Origin: Zygnema cylindricum
Taxonomy: Eukaryota; Streptophyta; Zygnematophyceae; Zygnematales; Zygnemataceae
Length of the DNA stretch: 64,000 nt
NCBI GenBank assembly: GCA_037447655.1
Contig: JBBHKE010002319.1
Location: 91,829 to 155,828 of the forward strand
Direction: 5' to 3'
Shown here: piece after piece, positions 24,382-36,214 of the stretch
Numbering within the stretch: position 1 is the stretch's first letter
Layout: each line of letters starts with the position of its first letter
Position numbers and translations under genes: made by a program
The notes under the pieces: generated by a model
Database searches by the model: none
Seen by the model: the letters and a program-made list of their open reading frames with translations, nothing else
Told to the model about the DNA's origin: nothing

Positions 24382-25183
24382 GGGTGGCGTTCCATTAGAC
24401 GAAAAATGGGGTAGTTTACAGAAATCGGCGTCTATCCGTACCAAGACGTACCGCTTATTTTGTTTTTTTACGCGAAGAACATTACATAAAATCTTGCCAA
24501 TATTCTCCAAAGGTCTGGGAGGTAACAATGACCGTTGGATATCTTTTCGCGAAGCATTCGCTTCAAAAATTTCTGTAAATGGTGATGTACCTCGACGAGG
24601 TACATCACCATTTTTGTCGAGGTATATCACCATTTCTGTCGAGGTACATCACCATTTACAGAAAAATTTGAGCCGCGACACGTTGGATAATTAACATACG
24701 TGTCAATACCGCAACCAACGGAAATCGAAAAATTTCGCACATGATACATCCATTCAAAAATCCTAACCGAAATCACAAAGTAATCTCGTAACGAACTTTC
24801 ATCACGCTATTTTTGTTACCGCCCATTCGTCACACTATTTGTAGTGGTGCTCATTCGTCACGCGAAAAAACAAAAAGTTCAAAAACCCTAAAAAAATTGA
24901 GTTGGTATCTGTCTATCTGACAAGGCGTCTGCAAAGAGTACAAAAATTATGTCGAATGATGACCTGGCCCATACGTACATGATACGCAAATGAAGATTTC
25001 AAGTTGAAGCTGGTCGGTGAGAAAAAATATTTGAAGATCTTCAATATACGACCTTATCTTACGTGGTACCATTGAATATTGAGCACGTGGATCACAGTCT
25101 CTGCGCGATAGAACATCGTTCAAAATGTAGAATCCTGTAATGTTGGCCGTACGTTTACAAAATTTACTGATGGAACGCCACCC
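24382..25183. mobile_element. Single TIR element, 802 bp, TTA target-site duplication proven by an empty site
   Basis: Starts GGGTGGCGTTCCATTAG and ends CTGATGGAACGCCACCC; flanked by TTA at 24379-24381 and 25184-25186. The paralogous sequence at 27455-27490 reads ACCTCTTAGGAGGCATTCCC, the exact junction without the element and with one TTA. It is the same family and orientation as the first unit of the 18722 composite, and non-coding. Confidence 0.93.
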
Positions 25184-26390
25184 TTAGGAGGCATTCCCAA
25201 AACACAGATTAGACATGAAAAAAAATGACTTTACGGGATTATTATGGGTTAGGGTACAGCCCCATGTATTTGTAAGTAACCTACTTTTTTTTTTAGAGCA
25301 GATTCGCCGGACCTGGATTTCAGGTGTCCCTATGTGTTTACTCGAAATTGTTACTTAACGGTGTAACGATTGTATACCTCGATCTTTCCCGTAGCGGCTG
25401 CCAGAGTCTACAATCTGTCTTGCCGCACCTTATTTTTTTTATTTTTTTGAAGCGTCGCAAGACACATCAATGAAACGATTTGGTATGTCACATGTCTTTG
25501 CGTGACATCGTAGACGTACAGCCTTCCGGCCATGGCTGTACAACATGCCTTTGCGTAAACTTCTCCTGTCCGGCCGCCATGAATGACATATATAATTCTT
25601 TAGGCCCTTGGAATTTTTACTTTTTTCTCGTGATTGTTGTATTTTTCCCAACGTGACATGCTTCGCGCAAGTGCAAGGACGTCCTTAGCATTGTGCCTTC
25701 TTCCATTAGTGTCGCGAAGTAACATTTGGAGTGAGAGAGAGGCAAGGTGAGCAAAGTGAGAGAGGCCCGAGTTGTAGCTGCTCCTTCATGGATTTTTCAC
25801 CTCTTAATGAAATGGCACTACGACCTCCATACCCATGCCAAAAATAAAAACGTAAAAGATGCAAGCGGACAAAACGAACAACCATGTACTTAGGGTGTGT
25901 TCTCATTTGTTAAAGTAAGGGTTATTCTTGTCTTTTTCATCCAAAATAAATCATGCAATGATAAAAACTTATATCGTACAAGAAAAATGTAAAAACCAAA
26001 GTACAGTTTGCGTCATCTTGAAACTTAGAATGTACACAGGCTTGTATTCTTGCTCCTTTCGAGCCACTGCCACTTCATTCCAACTCATCTTCAAATTTTA
26101 TCTGAAAGCAATTTACGCATCAATTCTATTTAAAGTACCGGTTGAACCAAAAATATGATCATGTTTTTGCATGTGCTGAACAAATTTTATTTTTTTTCCG
26201 AAACGCGGAGTTCACAACAAAAAAAAATGTTGTCCGTTCCCAGTCTGTACGTACTTTTTAACGTATAAGGGAAGTGGAGAGGTCTCGAGCAACGGATGCC
26301 ATTTTTCAAAGGTAAAGTCCATGAAGGCACCTCTCTCCCTCTCCCTCTCACACCATCGATTTTATCTCTCAATATTTATAACAAAACACA
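25184..26390. repeat. Diverged repeat, partner of 27472-28985
   Basis: Both start TTAGGAGGCATTCCCA and stay alignable through the TAGGGTGTGTTCYCATTTGTTA segment to ATTTTATCTCTCAATATTTATAACA. Short open frames are shared but diverged by stops, so I do not call a gene. A more distant relative is at 55660-56190. Confidence 0.8.
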
Positions 26391-26525
26391 ACAATTGGTA
26401 TGCAATAAAACAACTTTGGAAAATGATTATTTTTACTACCTTTGGGCATATTTCCGCGAAAAATTGAGTGAGAAAATTTGGAAAAACAAAATCTGCAAGC
26501 CATGGCCAAAAGTTATTCAATCAGT

Positions 26526-26715
26526 TGTACAAATTAATGGTACATTTTTAGTATTTTTTAGGTATAAATAGAAATATAGAAAGAAGCTGAGGCAGTCTAC
26601 CTCTAACTTCTCTCTCCAAACTCTCAAACTTGTCGCAGTCACTGAGAAATTGGAGAGGGAGCTAGAGCCATGGCTACCTAGGCTATCCAGAGGTTTACGC
26701 GAAATTTATATAAGT
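26526..26715 (+). mobile_element. Truncated Copia LTR start, opposite orientation to the full element
   Basis: From TGTACAAATTAATGG, through a TATAAATAG box (26562) to CTACCTAGGCTATCC, it is the reverse complement of the right end of the LTRs at 33953, 37266 and 42671. It keeps only the first roughly 190 bp, which includes the probable LTR promoter. Confidence 0.8.
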
Positions 26716-26719
26716 CTAC

Positions 26720-27309
26720 AACCGTCACATTTGAAAGTGACGATTCCATTTTCGAACATAGGAACACTGTACGTATAATTTTCAAAAAACAAAGCAGGAA
26801 TAATACGTTATGACAACATAAGAACGCACTCTCTTATTTATGACGCAAATAGAAAAACAAAAACAAAACTAGAAAGCATTGACTTTATAACGAAAAAAAA
26901 GGTTGTCGCCCTATAACGTAAAACAAATCCACACTAAATGTCAACATTATACCAACCATTTATGTCCTGTGAGGGGCGAGAGGTAAAATTCTCACTCCGA
27001 GACCACCATTAGCCACCATGTTTTTTTAGATATCGTTTAAAACTTGATACCGTTGAAGGGCAAAAAAGATACGTAGGCAATACAAAGTTTACATGGTAGT
27101 TGGCAGAGACTATCAAGTCCTTCAACTCTAAGAGACAGTCGGGTGTAATCATGTATGAAGTCCTAAAAATAAGAGTCCAATATGCCAAATCTCTTCATTT
27201 TTTTGTTTTTAATTACTCATCCCAGTCTCGATGCCCCCAGTTGCGTTGTTGCTGCATCTCGAGCCACGACACCAATTTGCAATGCCACATATGTCGGAAC
27301 ATGGAATTC
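26720..27309. other. Gene-free stretch, nothing recognised
   Basis: AT-rich sequence between the LTR fragment and the next copy of the local repeat. No motif or open frame that I can support. Confidence 0.5.
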
Positions 27310-27317
27310 CAAAGGGT

Positions 27318-28985
27318 ACATGAGAACGGTTCAAATCGTTAAACCGTCCAAATTCCTTAGAACCCCTAAAACGTTGAGGATGTTTAAAAAATCCTGAAAT
27401 CACGTGCCGTGAACTTTGGCATAATATTTGTACTGATCTCGTACATTAATAGGCTGGACTTTATGTACCTCTTAGGAGGCATTCCCATAACACCAGATTA
27501 GACATGAAAGAAAATGACTTTAGGGGATTATTATGGGTTATGGTACGGCCCCATGTATTTGTAACTTAGCGAACCTACTTTGTTTTTTAGCGCAGATCCG
27601 CCAGACCCGGATTTCAAGTGTCCCTTTGTGTTTACTCGAAATTGATATTTAACGGTGTGACGATTGTATATGTTGACCTTTCCTGTAACGGCTGTCAGCG
27701 TCTACAATTTGTCTTGCCGAACCTTATTTTTCGAAACTTTTTGAAGCGTCCTAAAATCGTAATTTTTGAAACTATTTGGTATGTCGCATGTCTTTGCGTG
27801 ACATCGTAGACGTACAGCCTTGCGACCATGGCTTTACAACATGTCTGTGCGTAAACCTCTCATATCCGGCCGCTATGAATGACAGATATAATTCTTTAGG
27901 CCCCTTCAATTTTTATTTTTTTCTCGCAATTGTTGTATTTTTTCCAACGTGACTTATTTCGCGCAAGTGCGGGGCCGCCCTTAGCATTGTGCCTTCCTCC
28001 ATTGGTGTCGCGAATTAACGTTTGGAGTGAAAGAGAGGCAAGGTGAGCAAGGTGAGAGAAGCGACTTTTATTTTTTTCGCGCGTTTGTTGTATTTTTCTC
28101 AACGTGACTTACTTCGCGCCACTGCAAGGGCGCCCTTAACATTTTGCCTCCCTCCATTAGTGTCGCGAAGTAACGTCTGTAGTGAAAGGGAGGCAATGTG
28201 AGCAAGGTGAGAGAAGCGACTTTTATTTGTTTCGCACGTTTGTTGTATTTTTCTCAACGTGACTTGTTTCGCGCAAGTGCAAGGCCGCCCTTAGCATTTT
28301 GCCTTCCTCCATTAGTGTCGAGAAGTAACGTTTGGAGTGAAAGATAGGCAATGCGAGCAAAGTGAGAGAGGCTCGAGTTGCAATGGCGCCTTCACGAATT
28401 TTTCACCTCTCCGTGAAATGGCACTGCGACCTCCCTACCCCTGCAAAAAAAAAAACGTAAAAGATGCAAACGGACAAAAACGAAAAGCCATGTACTTAGG
28501 GTGTGTTCCCATTTGTTAAAGTAAGGGTTTATTCTTGTCTTTTTCGTCCAAAACAGATCATGCAACAAGAAAAAACTTATGTCATACAAGAAAAATGTAA
28601 AAACCAAAGTACAATTTGTGGCATCTTAAAACTTAAAATGTACTCGGGCTTCACTTTTCGAGCCACTGCCACTTCATTCCAACTCATCTTCAAAATTTAC
28701 CTAAAAGCAACTTGCGAGTCAATTATATTTAAAGCAACTGTTGAACCAAAAATATGATTATGTTTTTGCACGTGTTGATTTTTTTTTTAAATTTCCAAAA
28801 CGAGGAGTAAAACAAAAAAAAAACGTTTTCCGTACCCAACCTGTACGTATTTGTTTACGTACAAGGGTTGTGGAGGGGTCTCGAGCAACAGATGTCATTT
28901 TGCTAAGGCAAAGTCTACAAAGGCGCCTCTCTCCCTCATCCTCTCACACCATCGATTTTATCTCTCAATATTTATAACAAACACA
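27318..28985. repeat. Repeat copy with the empty TIR-element site and an expanded 155-bp array
   Basis: It aligns to 24230-24381 plus 25184-26390 with the element missing at 27472-27474. It is longer than its partner by two extra 155-bp units. Confidence 0.85.
27906..28370. repeat. Three tandem 155-bp units
   Basis: Unit starts near 27906, 28061 and 28216. Each runs from TTTATTTTTTTCGCG-like sequence through TTGTTGTATTTTTC, CGCAAGTGC and GTGAAAGAGAGGCAA. The partner locus has one unit (about 25611-25765), so the expansion happened after that duplication. Confidence 0.85.
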
Positions 28986-30499
28986 TCAATATTAATATTG
29001 TAACAAGATTTCTTACCTCTCAAAAAATCTCATTTCTACAACCAATTTCAACCACACATTCCACACATTGGAAAATACACCTCCACATTTGAAAGCACTC
29101 ACATAAGGATAAACTTTAAATTAGAAGATGCTTTTGTCCAAATAACATTAGCTTGGTCTATTCACCTCGGGGCTCAACCCTTCTTTTAAAGTGTTTTCCA
29201 CTACTCTCCACTTTTAATAATTCTATCTCTTAACTACTAAAACACTACTTAGGTAGCAAGAGATTTCAGTGCAAAAATGCCATTGCTCCAATTTGGTTTT
29301 AATCGCTCAAGATCAAGATCGGTCATAATTTCCACAAACTTTTCCCCAAATGAAAAGATGTCTACTATTCTCTTAGACTTCACTATTTATCCATCATCGC
29401 CCTGGACTAGCCAGGCCAGAGTCAACGCCCATTCTACAGGTTTTACCTGGGCCAATCATTGATCAGCAAGAACTCAGACTAACTAATGCAAAAACGTGTG
29501 AAATCTCTTACTAACTACGTAGCATTTACCAACCAATCAAACGCTACGTTTCACTACATAACATTTACGTGCAAAAGTGCGCGCCAAGCGAAACGCGATT
29601 TCGCACGAACGTGTGTCACAAATTTCGCACGCGAAATACCTACGAAATTCTATTAATTGAAAATGAAGTTTCGTACTAGAAATTGTATGAAACGAACCAT
29701 CGTGCGCACAAAAAAACTAAATGTTTCATTAGTACTTTATGAAACATACATGCGAAATTTTGGTACTAATTTGACCCTTAACCCGTTTCAATGATACCCA
29801 CTTGTTAGTTTGACCCTGGGCTGTCACCTAAATACACACATCGCTATATCTTTTGAATTAAAACTCCAAATATGGCGATTTTTTTCGGGAACGTCTACCG
29901 AATTCATAACTTTATATTCCTAACCCTTGAATACCCATTTACAACCAAGTTTTATCCACTATTACTCTTACATCATCCCCTCGTTATTTTTAACTTACCT
30001 GAGTTAAAACACATTTCATTCTCAAGACTGGACTTTTATATTATTATCCCTTGAATACCTTCAGAAATTTTATGCTCTAAAGTCAACTCATCTTGTGGCC
30101 TCCCTAGATAATGCATTGCAGACCTTGAACCGTTGACCAACCCAATCTATTACCCATCGGTGGACTTTAGGTTCTACAATTATTGAGGGATCCAATTCCA
30201 ATTTTCTTTCAGTTGGTCAAAGATTTGTTGGTTTTAACTGCCTGATGTGTATCAGTGGATGGATTTTTGTTGAAGGCGGAAAGTTTAATTTGGCAGCAAC
30301 TGACAATATCATCTCGTTAACATAAATGGTCCAATGTACTCAAGAGCAAATTTCCCCGTAGGATACGATTGTCCCTCGATCTTGCACGTGTAATGAGTTG
30401 TAGATAGTTAGACATGGTCACCTACGCTTACCACCTAATCACCCCGTTTGCGGTTAGCAATAAATTATCACCTTATTTGTGCCTCCGCTAATGCATCCC
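28986..30499. other. Gene-free stretch, possibly the decayed 3' end of a gypsy element
   Basis: No supported coding sequence. It lies downstream, on the minus strand, of recognisable gypsy integrase. 29530-29760 contains several TTTCGCACG/CGAAATT repeats. Confidence 0.4.
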
Positions 30500-31916
30500 G
30501 GTTTGTTTTCCAAATAGATTCAATGTATTCCCAAAACTTTGTTCGAGAACCTCTATTCTCTGGAGTGACCCGTGTCACTTAGTCTAATGCTTATTTGGGT
30601 TGGTATCCGTATTCAACTTCAAATAGTGAGAATCTTGTACTAGCATGTTCACATGAATTTTATGCAAATTCAATTAATGGCGGTTAAGATTCCCATCTAT
30701 ACGGAACTTTACTGTAAACAGACCTAAGCATTTGCTCTAGTGTAAGGTTCACCTTACTGTCAGTCCATTTGTGTGAGGGTGATAAAAGGTACTCATTTTA
30801 ATTCAGTGCTTAAATTTGGTTGCAATTCTTTCCAAATGTAGACGTAAATTTATAATCCTTCTACCAACTATAGACAAATGGACTCCAGGATGTCTAACCA
30901 CGTTGTCAAAGTATAACTTTGCAATATCTACAACATAATGAGTAGTTTTGGAAGGGATAAAGTTTGCCATTTTACAAAACCTATCGACTACGCCCATGAT
31001 AACTATCATTTCTTATTAATGTAGTTGGCAACCTGGCAATAAATCCATACTGACAGATTCCCATGGTCTTTTGGGGATATCCAAAGGTTTTAAGAGACAT
31101 ATAGGTTTTTGGTTACTAGGTTTACTCTTTGTAGCTGACTAAGAGTTTTATCTTGACCTAGATCTCCTAAATGCTCATTGGCTTCTTGTAAAAGTTATTT
31201 TTTTAAGTCTCCCAATTTAGGAATGCATAATCTCTCCCAAGTCGGCAAATACAGTAAACCATCATCTATTCTAAAGTTTTTCACATGCCTCTCATTCAAC
31301 GGGTCAAAATTCCCTCTCGAAAGATTTTTGCAAATCACAGCAAAAAATAATGATATTTATCATAACCATTTCTCATAGCATCTAAAAATAATTAGTCTTG
31401 TACTATCACACTTATTTCAAAAAATATACTTAAAAGATGTGCCACTACATTGGTTTTTCCAAAAATATGCTTGACGTTAAATTTCAAATATGTCAGTTTT
31501 TGCATCCACCTAACTTGTCTGCCTGTAATGATATGTGCATCACTTAATCTTTGCAAATAAAAAAGTGTTTAATTGTCACAATGAATCGTGAATTCTTTAT
31601 CAGACAAATAACAACGCCATTTCACTAATGCATGAACAATAGCAAGTAATTTTTTTTCGTTTGATGGGTAGTTCTTTTTAGCATCATTGAATTTCATGGA
31701 CTCAAAAGCAATAGGATGCAAATGTTTGCCGGTTTTTTGACATATGACTGTACATAGACCTTTATCAGATGCATCAATAGTGATCAAAAATTTAAATTCT
31801 CAAACAAGATCAAGATACACTAGTGTAAGGGCAGAGGTCAACTTCCCTTTTAGTTTTTCGAAAGCTCTCTCCTGATCAGATCCCCACACAAACGTCTCTT
31901 TCTCCCGCGGTAAATC
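30500..31916 (-). pseudogene. Decayed Ty3/gypsy pol: RT end, RNase H, integrase
   Basis: On the minus strand from 31915 downward I read RT-thumb-like KETFVWGSDQERAFEKLKG, then RNase H (ITIDASDKGLCTVICQ, then KKLLAIVHALVKWRCYL) at 31569-31787. Next comes integrase (VDRFCKMANFIPSKTTHYV) at 30803-31009, then remnants of the YHPHTNG and SLFEVEYGYQP regions down to about 30560. Stops and frame changes are frequent. The upstream RT is missing, cut off at 31917 by an unrelated LTR fragment. No LTR of its own was recognised. Confidence 0.85.
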
Positions 31917-32632
31917 TGTTGTTCTTTGGTCTAAAATAGATCGCAGAAGCCACCCAAACTATCATGCAAAAAGCTAAGCGAAGCTAAGCCAGTTAACAAT
32001 CATTTGAAATGCATCCTCCATTTAACATACATGCATACACAGATGCAATAAACAACAACTAGGGTTTCATGGAATAATCAACATAAATAAACCCTATGAC
32101 AACATCTAAGGTTTGATGGAATAATCGACATAAACAAACCCTAGGACTAATGCATAAACAACGCATATCAAACATATATAAAATAACATAAATAAATAAT
32201 AACAAACAAATGCATCACACATAAACAAAAAGTATAATCAAAGTATAATCAAATAATCATTATATCATTCAAAGTGCATGACCTAATCGGCAACCCTAAA
32301 AGTCTACATCTTCGGTCCCTACTTTTCATGCTAAGCATTGATGATTTCGCTAACAAAGCTCATAGCTATATATACACTTGTGAGCTGTCAACAAATCACT
32401 AACTGTCAAAATATCGAACATAACTTCCACTAAAACATAATATCCTATTACGACAAAATCCTAACTGGAAATTACGTAACTATCATTATCTCCTATTTAA
32501 ACATGATAACCTACTATTAAGAATAAACTAATCGTAAGCGTACACCTGAAAGTCAAGCAATCGTAAGCGTACACTTGTCTGCAAATACGACACATAAATT
32601 AAAGTGTCGATATCCTCATTAATCACGTAAAA
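31917..32632. mobile_element. Truncated copy of the 1.3-kb LTR (first 716 bp)
   Basis: Nearly identical to 34040-34755, starting TGTTGTTCTTTGGTC. It stops abruptly at GTAAAA and is followed by Copia gag sequence. It abuts gypsy pol on its left. No target duplication could be assigned. Confidence 0.85.
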
Positions 32633-33953
32633 CAGTTGCTATTGGTGTGGTCGCCTCCTTCTCCTTTCCTTTGTCCACCACCTCTCCTTCTTTTGTTTCC
32701 TCTGTTGAAGGTGGATCCTCTTTCCTGGTGAATCTGCTTCCTCCAAACCCTGGAGGAATTCCAAGACTTGATGGACGCCCCAACTGTCCACTCACTATCC
32801 CCCAAAATATTTTTTCGCATTGAGCTCCTATCATCATACTTACCCAGTATAAGAAGCCAGTTACATTAAAGATTGGTACCCTAGAGGGTGGGCCCATAAC
32901 CAAAAACTCTGAGACCTCCATAAGTCCTCAGAGTGGACAGCTTCCAAGAAGCCTCTAGGATAACCTTGACCCCTTTGTGTTTCAGCAAAAATAACTGCCA
33001 CCCTGGCAAAAAATAACTCTAACCAACTTCACCCGTGTGAAGGCAAGACTCCCCTGAGTCGATAACTAAAAGAATCTTTGAATTTGCTCCTCTGAGCAGT
33101 AAGTTATGGAGGGTCAAAGTTGACCTTTTGTACAGAAGCTCTCTGAAGAGAGGGTCCTATCTTCTAATTTTTCGAAGTCCTATCTCTCTCACAAACTCTA
33201 TCTACTGATGTACGGAGCCAATCAGATTTCGGTTCCGTACACAAAAGTACAGCTGCCGGTGTACTTTCTGTACGTACACTGTACGACATGGCCAAAATGT
33301 CGACACGTGGTATGTCCGGATTCGCTCCCTTAATCCGCGAAGATGCCGCAATCCAATGTTATCCCGCCACGTGTCATCCGATGTGGCGATGACCACAAAC
33401 CACCGAAATCCTCTTCCGCGATCTCGACGTTAAATAAACTATCTGATTAAATTCACATTTAATCGTAGCCGTAATAAATACATGCGCGGTATTCATTTCA
33501 CTAAAGAAATAAATGCGCGGTATTGGTTTCTTATCCGTACCATAATCCGTACTTTTACATTACTGGATATATGTCTCCCGTAAACAGTTACTGTTAAATG
33601 AACTATCGTACGTATAAATGTTTAAGTAATTATCAAACCATATAGTATTTAACACTACTCCTAGACTTAACGGCTAAGGCTAACGGCTACTTGATGTCTG
33701 CCGGTCGGTAGGTACCAGGATCAAATCCTGTGATCGGCACATATCTTTTAGTAAATAAACCCCTACTAATATATATTTTCTCGTAAACCTTTGGATAGCC
33801 TAGGTAGCCATGGCCTCTAGCTCCCTCTCCAATTTCTCAGTGTCTGCGACAAGTTTGAGAGTTGGAGAGAGAAGTTAGAGGTAGACTGCCTCGGCTTCTT
33901 TCTTATTTCTATTCAGACCTATAAAATACTTTAAAAGACCATTAATTTCTACA
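32633..33953 (-). mobile_element. Truncated Copia: start of gag region, primer site, 5' LTR
   Basis: On the minus strand: an LTR (33953 to 32902), a primer site GGTTATGGGCCCACC (32901-32887), then leader/gag-start sequence like that at 41345-41600. The rest of the element is missing. The LTR's inner terminus reads AAAAACTCTGAG where the full element has TGAAACTCTGAG. Confidence 0.88.
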
Positions 33954-36209
33954 AGCTTGACTTCTGTCAAGCATAACCAAACTTTTCCTCTTTAAAACAG
34001 GATTTATCCTTTGTGTAGTCTAATCAACGAAGTGTCACCTGTTGTTCTTTGGTCTAAAATAGACCGCAGAAGCCACCCAAACTATCATGCAAAAAGCTAA
34101 GCGAAGCTAAGCCAATGAACAATCATTTGAAATGCATCCTCCATTTAACATACATGCATACACAGATGCAATAAACAACAACTAGGGTTTCATGGAATAA
34201 TCAACATAAATAAACCCTATGACAACATCTAAGGTTTGATGGAATAATCGACATAAACAAACCCTAGGACTAATGCATAAACAATGCATATCAAACATAT
34301 ATAAAATAACATAAATAAATAATAACAAACAAATGCATCACACATAAACAAAAAGTATAATCAAAGTATAATCAAATAATCATTATATCATTCAAAGTGC
34401 ATGACCTAATCGGCAACCCTAAAAGTCTACATCTTCGGTCCCTACTTTTCATGCTAAGCATTGATGATTTCGCTAACAAAGCTCATAGCTATATATACAC
34501 TTGTGAGCTGTCAACAAATCACTAACTGTCAAAATATCCAACATAACTTCCACTAAAACATAATATCCTATTACGACAAAATCCTAACTGGAAATTACGT
34601 AACTATCATTATCTCCTATTTAAACATGATAACCTACTATTAAGAATAAACTAATCGTAAGCGTACACCTTAAAGTCAAGCAATCGTAAGCGTACACTTG
34701 TCTGCAAATACGACACATAAATTAAAGTGTCGATATCCTCATTAATCACGTAAAATATAACTATTATAATCAACACTAAATCATTAGTTCGCATCACGAC
34801 AATAAAATGTTTCTTCAAATATTTACACCGACGCGTCCGCAAAATCCGGCCGCTAAGTGACAACTTGCTTAGTCACTTGTAGACGAAACCACGCAATGAA
34901 CCGACATCACAAAAGTACGGTCCACTTGATAACACGTCATCAAACAATGAGATCCCTTGAAAAATATCGGCGGACGCCGTCCGCCTTCCACGTCTAGCTC
35001 GAACCACTTGCCGATATAAACCGTACCACCCAAATCCTGTCCGTACCGCAAGCGCGTCCTTTGTAATAAATGCGCTTGTCACATTTTGTTTCGTACGCCA
35101 TGTGCACATTTTAACACTTCAAAAATTTCAAGTCGGATCGCTTCGCAATCCGCCGTCCATTTACATTGCGCATTCCGCGCCACTCAATTAGTCCTTCACG
35201 TTTATTTAATTTTCTTCGTACATTTACTCCCCCGATCCACAAATCTCTTCAAACCTCCACAGTACATCAAGTAAACATATATGCACGAAACGTCGCGTGC
35301 GCACCAAATTTCACGTACGCACGAAACTAAATCTTCAAAAACAACATCACCCACTAGTTGTCTTGAATCTTTTGCAACTGGCGCAACTCTTCAAACACTC
35401 TTTAATAAGGGAAGCAAAAAAGTCAAGTACGCAGGTCGTCACCCTTAACGTCAATGAGTGCCTAGCGCGATGATGGTCATAAGATATGTCTTAAAAGCAA
35501 GGGAATTTAACGCTAGATGAAGTGGTCTTTGCAACTTACAAACTGAAATATAACATGTGGCATTTCTGTGCATCTTTTTGTACCACCAAGATCGTTTTTC
35601 TGACAATGCTATAGGAAATTGTTTTAACATGCCAAACAACCAATGGGCGACTCACTTGTATAAGGGCGAGTAGTTATGTGTGTGACGCATATAGCGAACG
35701 ATACATTGTGAAGCCGTCAACGTTTGCGCACAAGGGTGCAGATTACCTACCAAAACTTGTACTTGTACTTGTGAAGGCCAAATGTCCACGCGCTCGGAAT
35801 CGCCATTCTTCAACGTGCTAAGAGCTTGATGGTTTAGCTATGGTAGTTCTTTCACGTGAGGAAAGTCCATAATTTTCCGTATAAGCATGCGAGGCGTATC
35901 CCATAGCGTCAGTTATTTTAATTGACAATCGCAAAGTCGGTATATTTTGGCAAAATATTTGTTCAACAACGCGTACGAAAGGCTTACGAGCCTCTACATA
36001 GTTTGACGTGCACCATAGACTTGTAGGTGATGATAAGTGTACCATATTGGTTACCTTAGCTATAAATTAACCTCTTTGGTAATGCAAAAAGTTACCCATG
36101 GCTATATAATCATACCAAGAAAGAAAAATTGCTTACTGAGTTAAGTATTTAATTATAGTCACCCATTCAACGTTGGCTCAAGGAGGTCCATTGAAACCCT
36201 TCTCAAGCG
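33954..36209. repeat. Segmental repeat A, left part (interrupted by the solo LTR)
   Basis: 33954-34039 and 35347-36214 together align with 58284-59239, including GACTTCTGTCAAGCATAACC and CTTGTACTTGTACTTGTGAAGG. The pair differs by scattered substitutions and a few short indels (for example an extra GGCAAGGGAATGAGT-type segment near 58510). Confidence 0.9.
34040..35346. mobile_element. Solo LTR (1,307 bp) of an unidentified LTR retrotransposon, TSD TCACC
   Basis: Ends TGTTGTT…AACAACA (7-bp inverted termini), flanked by TCACC at 34035-34039 and 35347-35351. The paralogous segment at 58365-58369 holds one TCACC without the insert. No internal coding sequence, so I read it as a solo LTR. Its relatives' internal region is not in the window, so the superfamily is open. 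Confidence 0.88.
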
Positions 36210-36214
36210 TCCTT

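Noticed and set aside
29277-29462. 61-codon plus-strand frame rich in serine and arginine
   Set aside because: Isolated, no paralogue in the window, no motif, no splice support.
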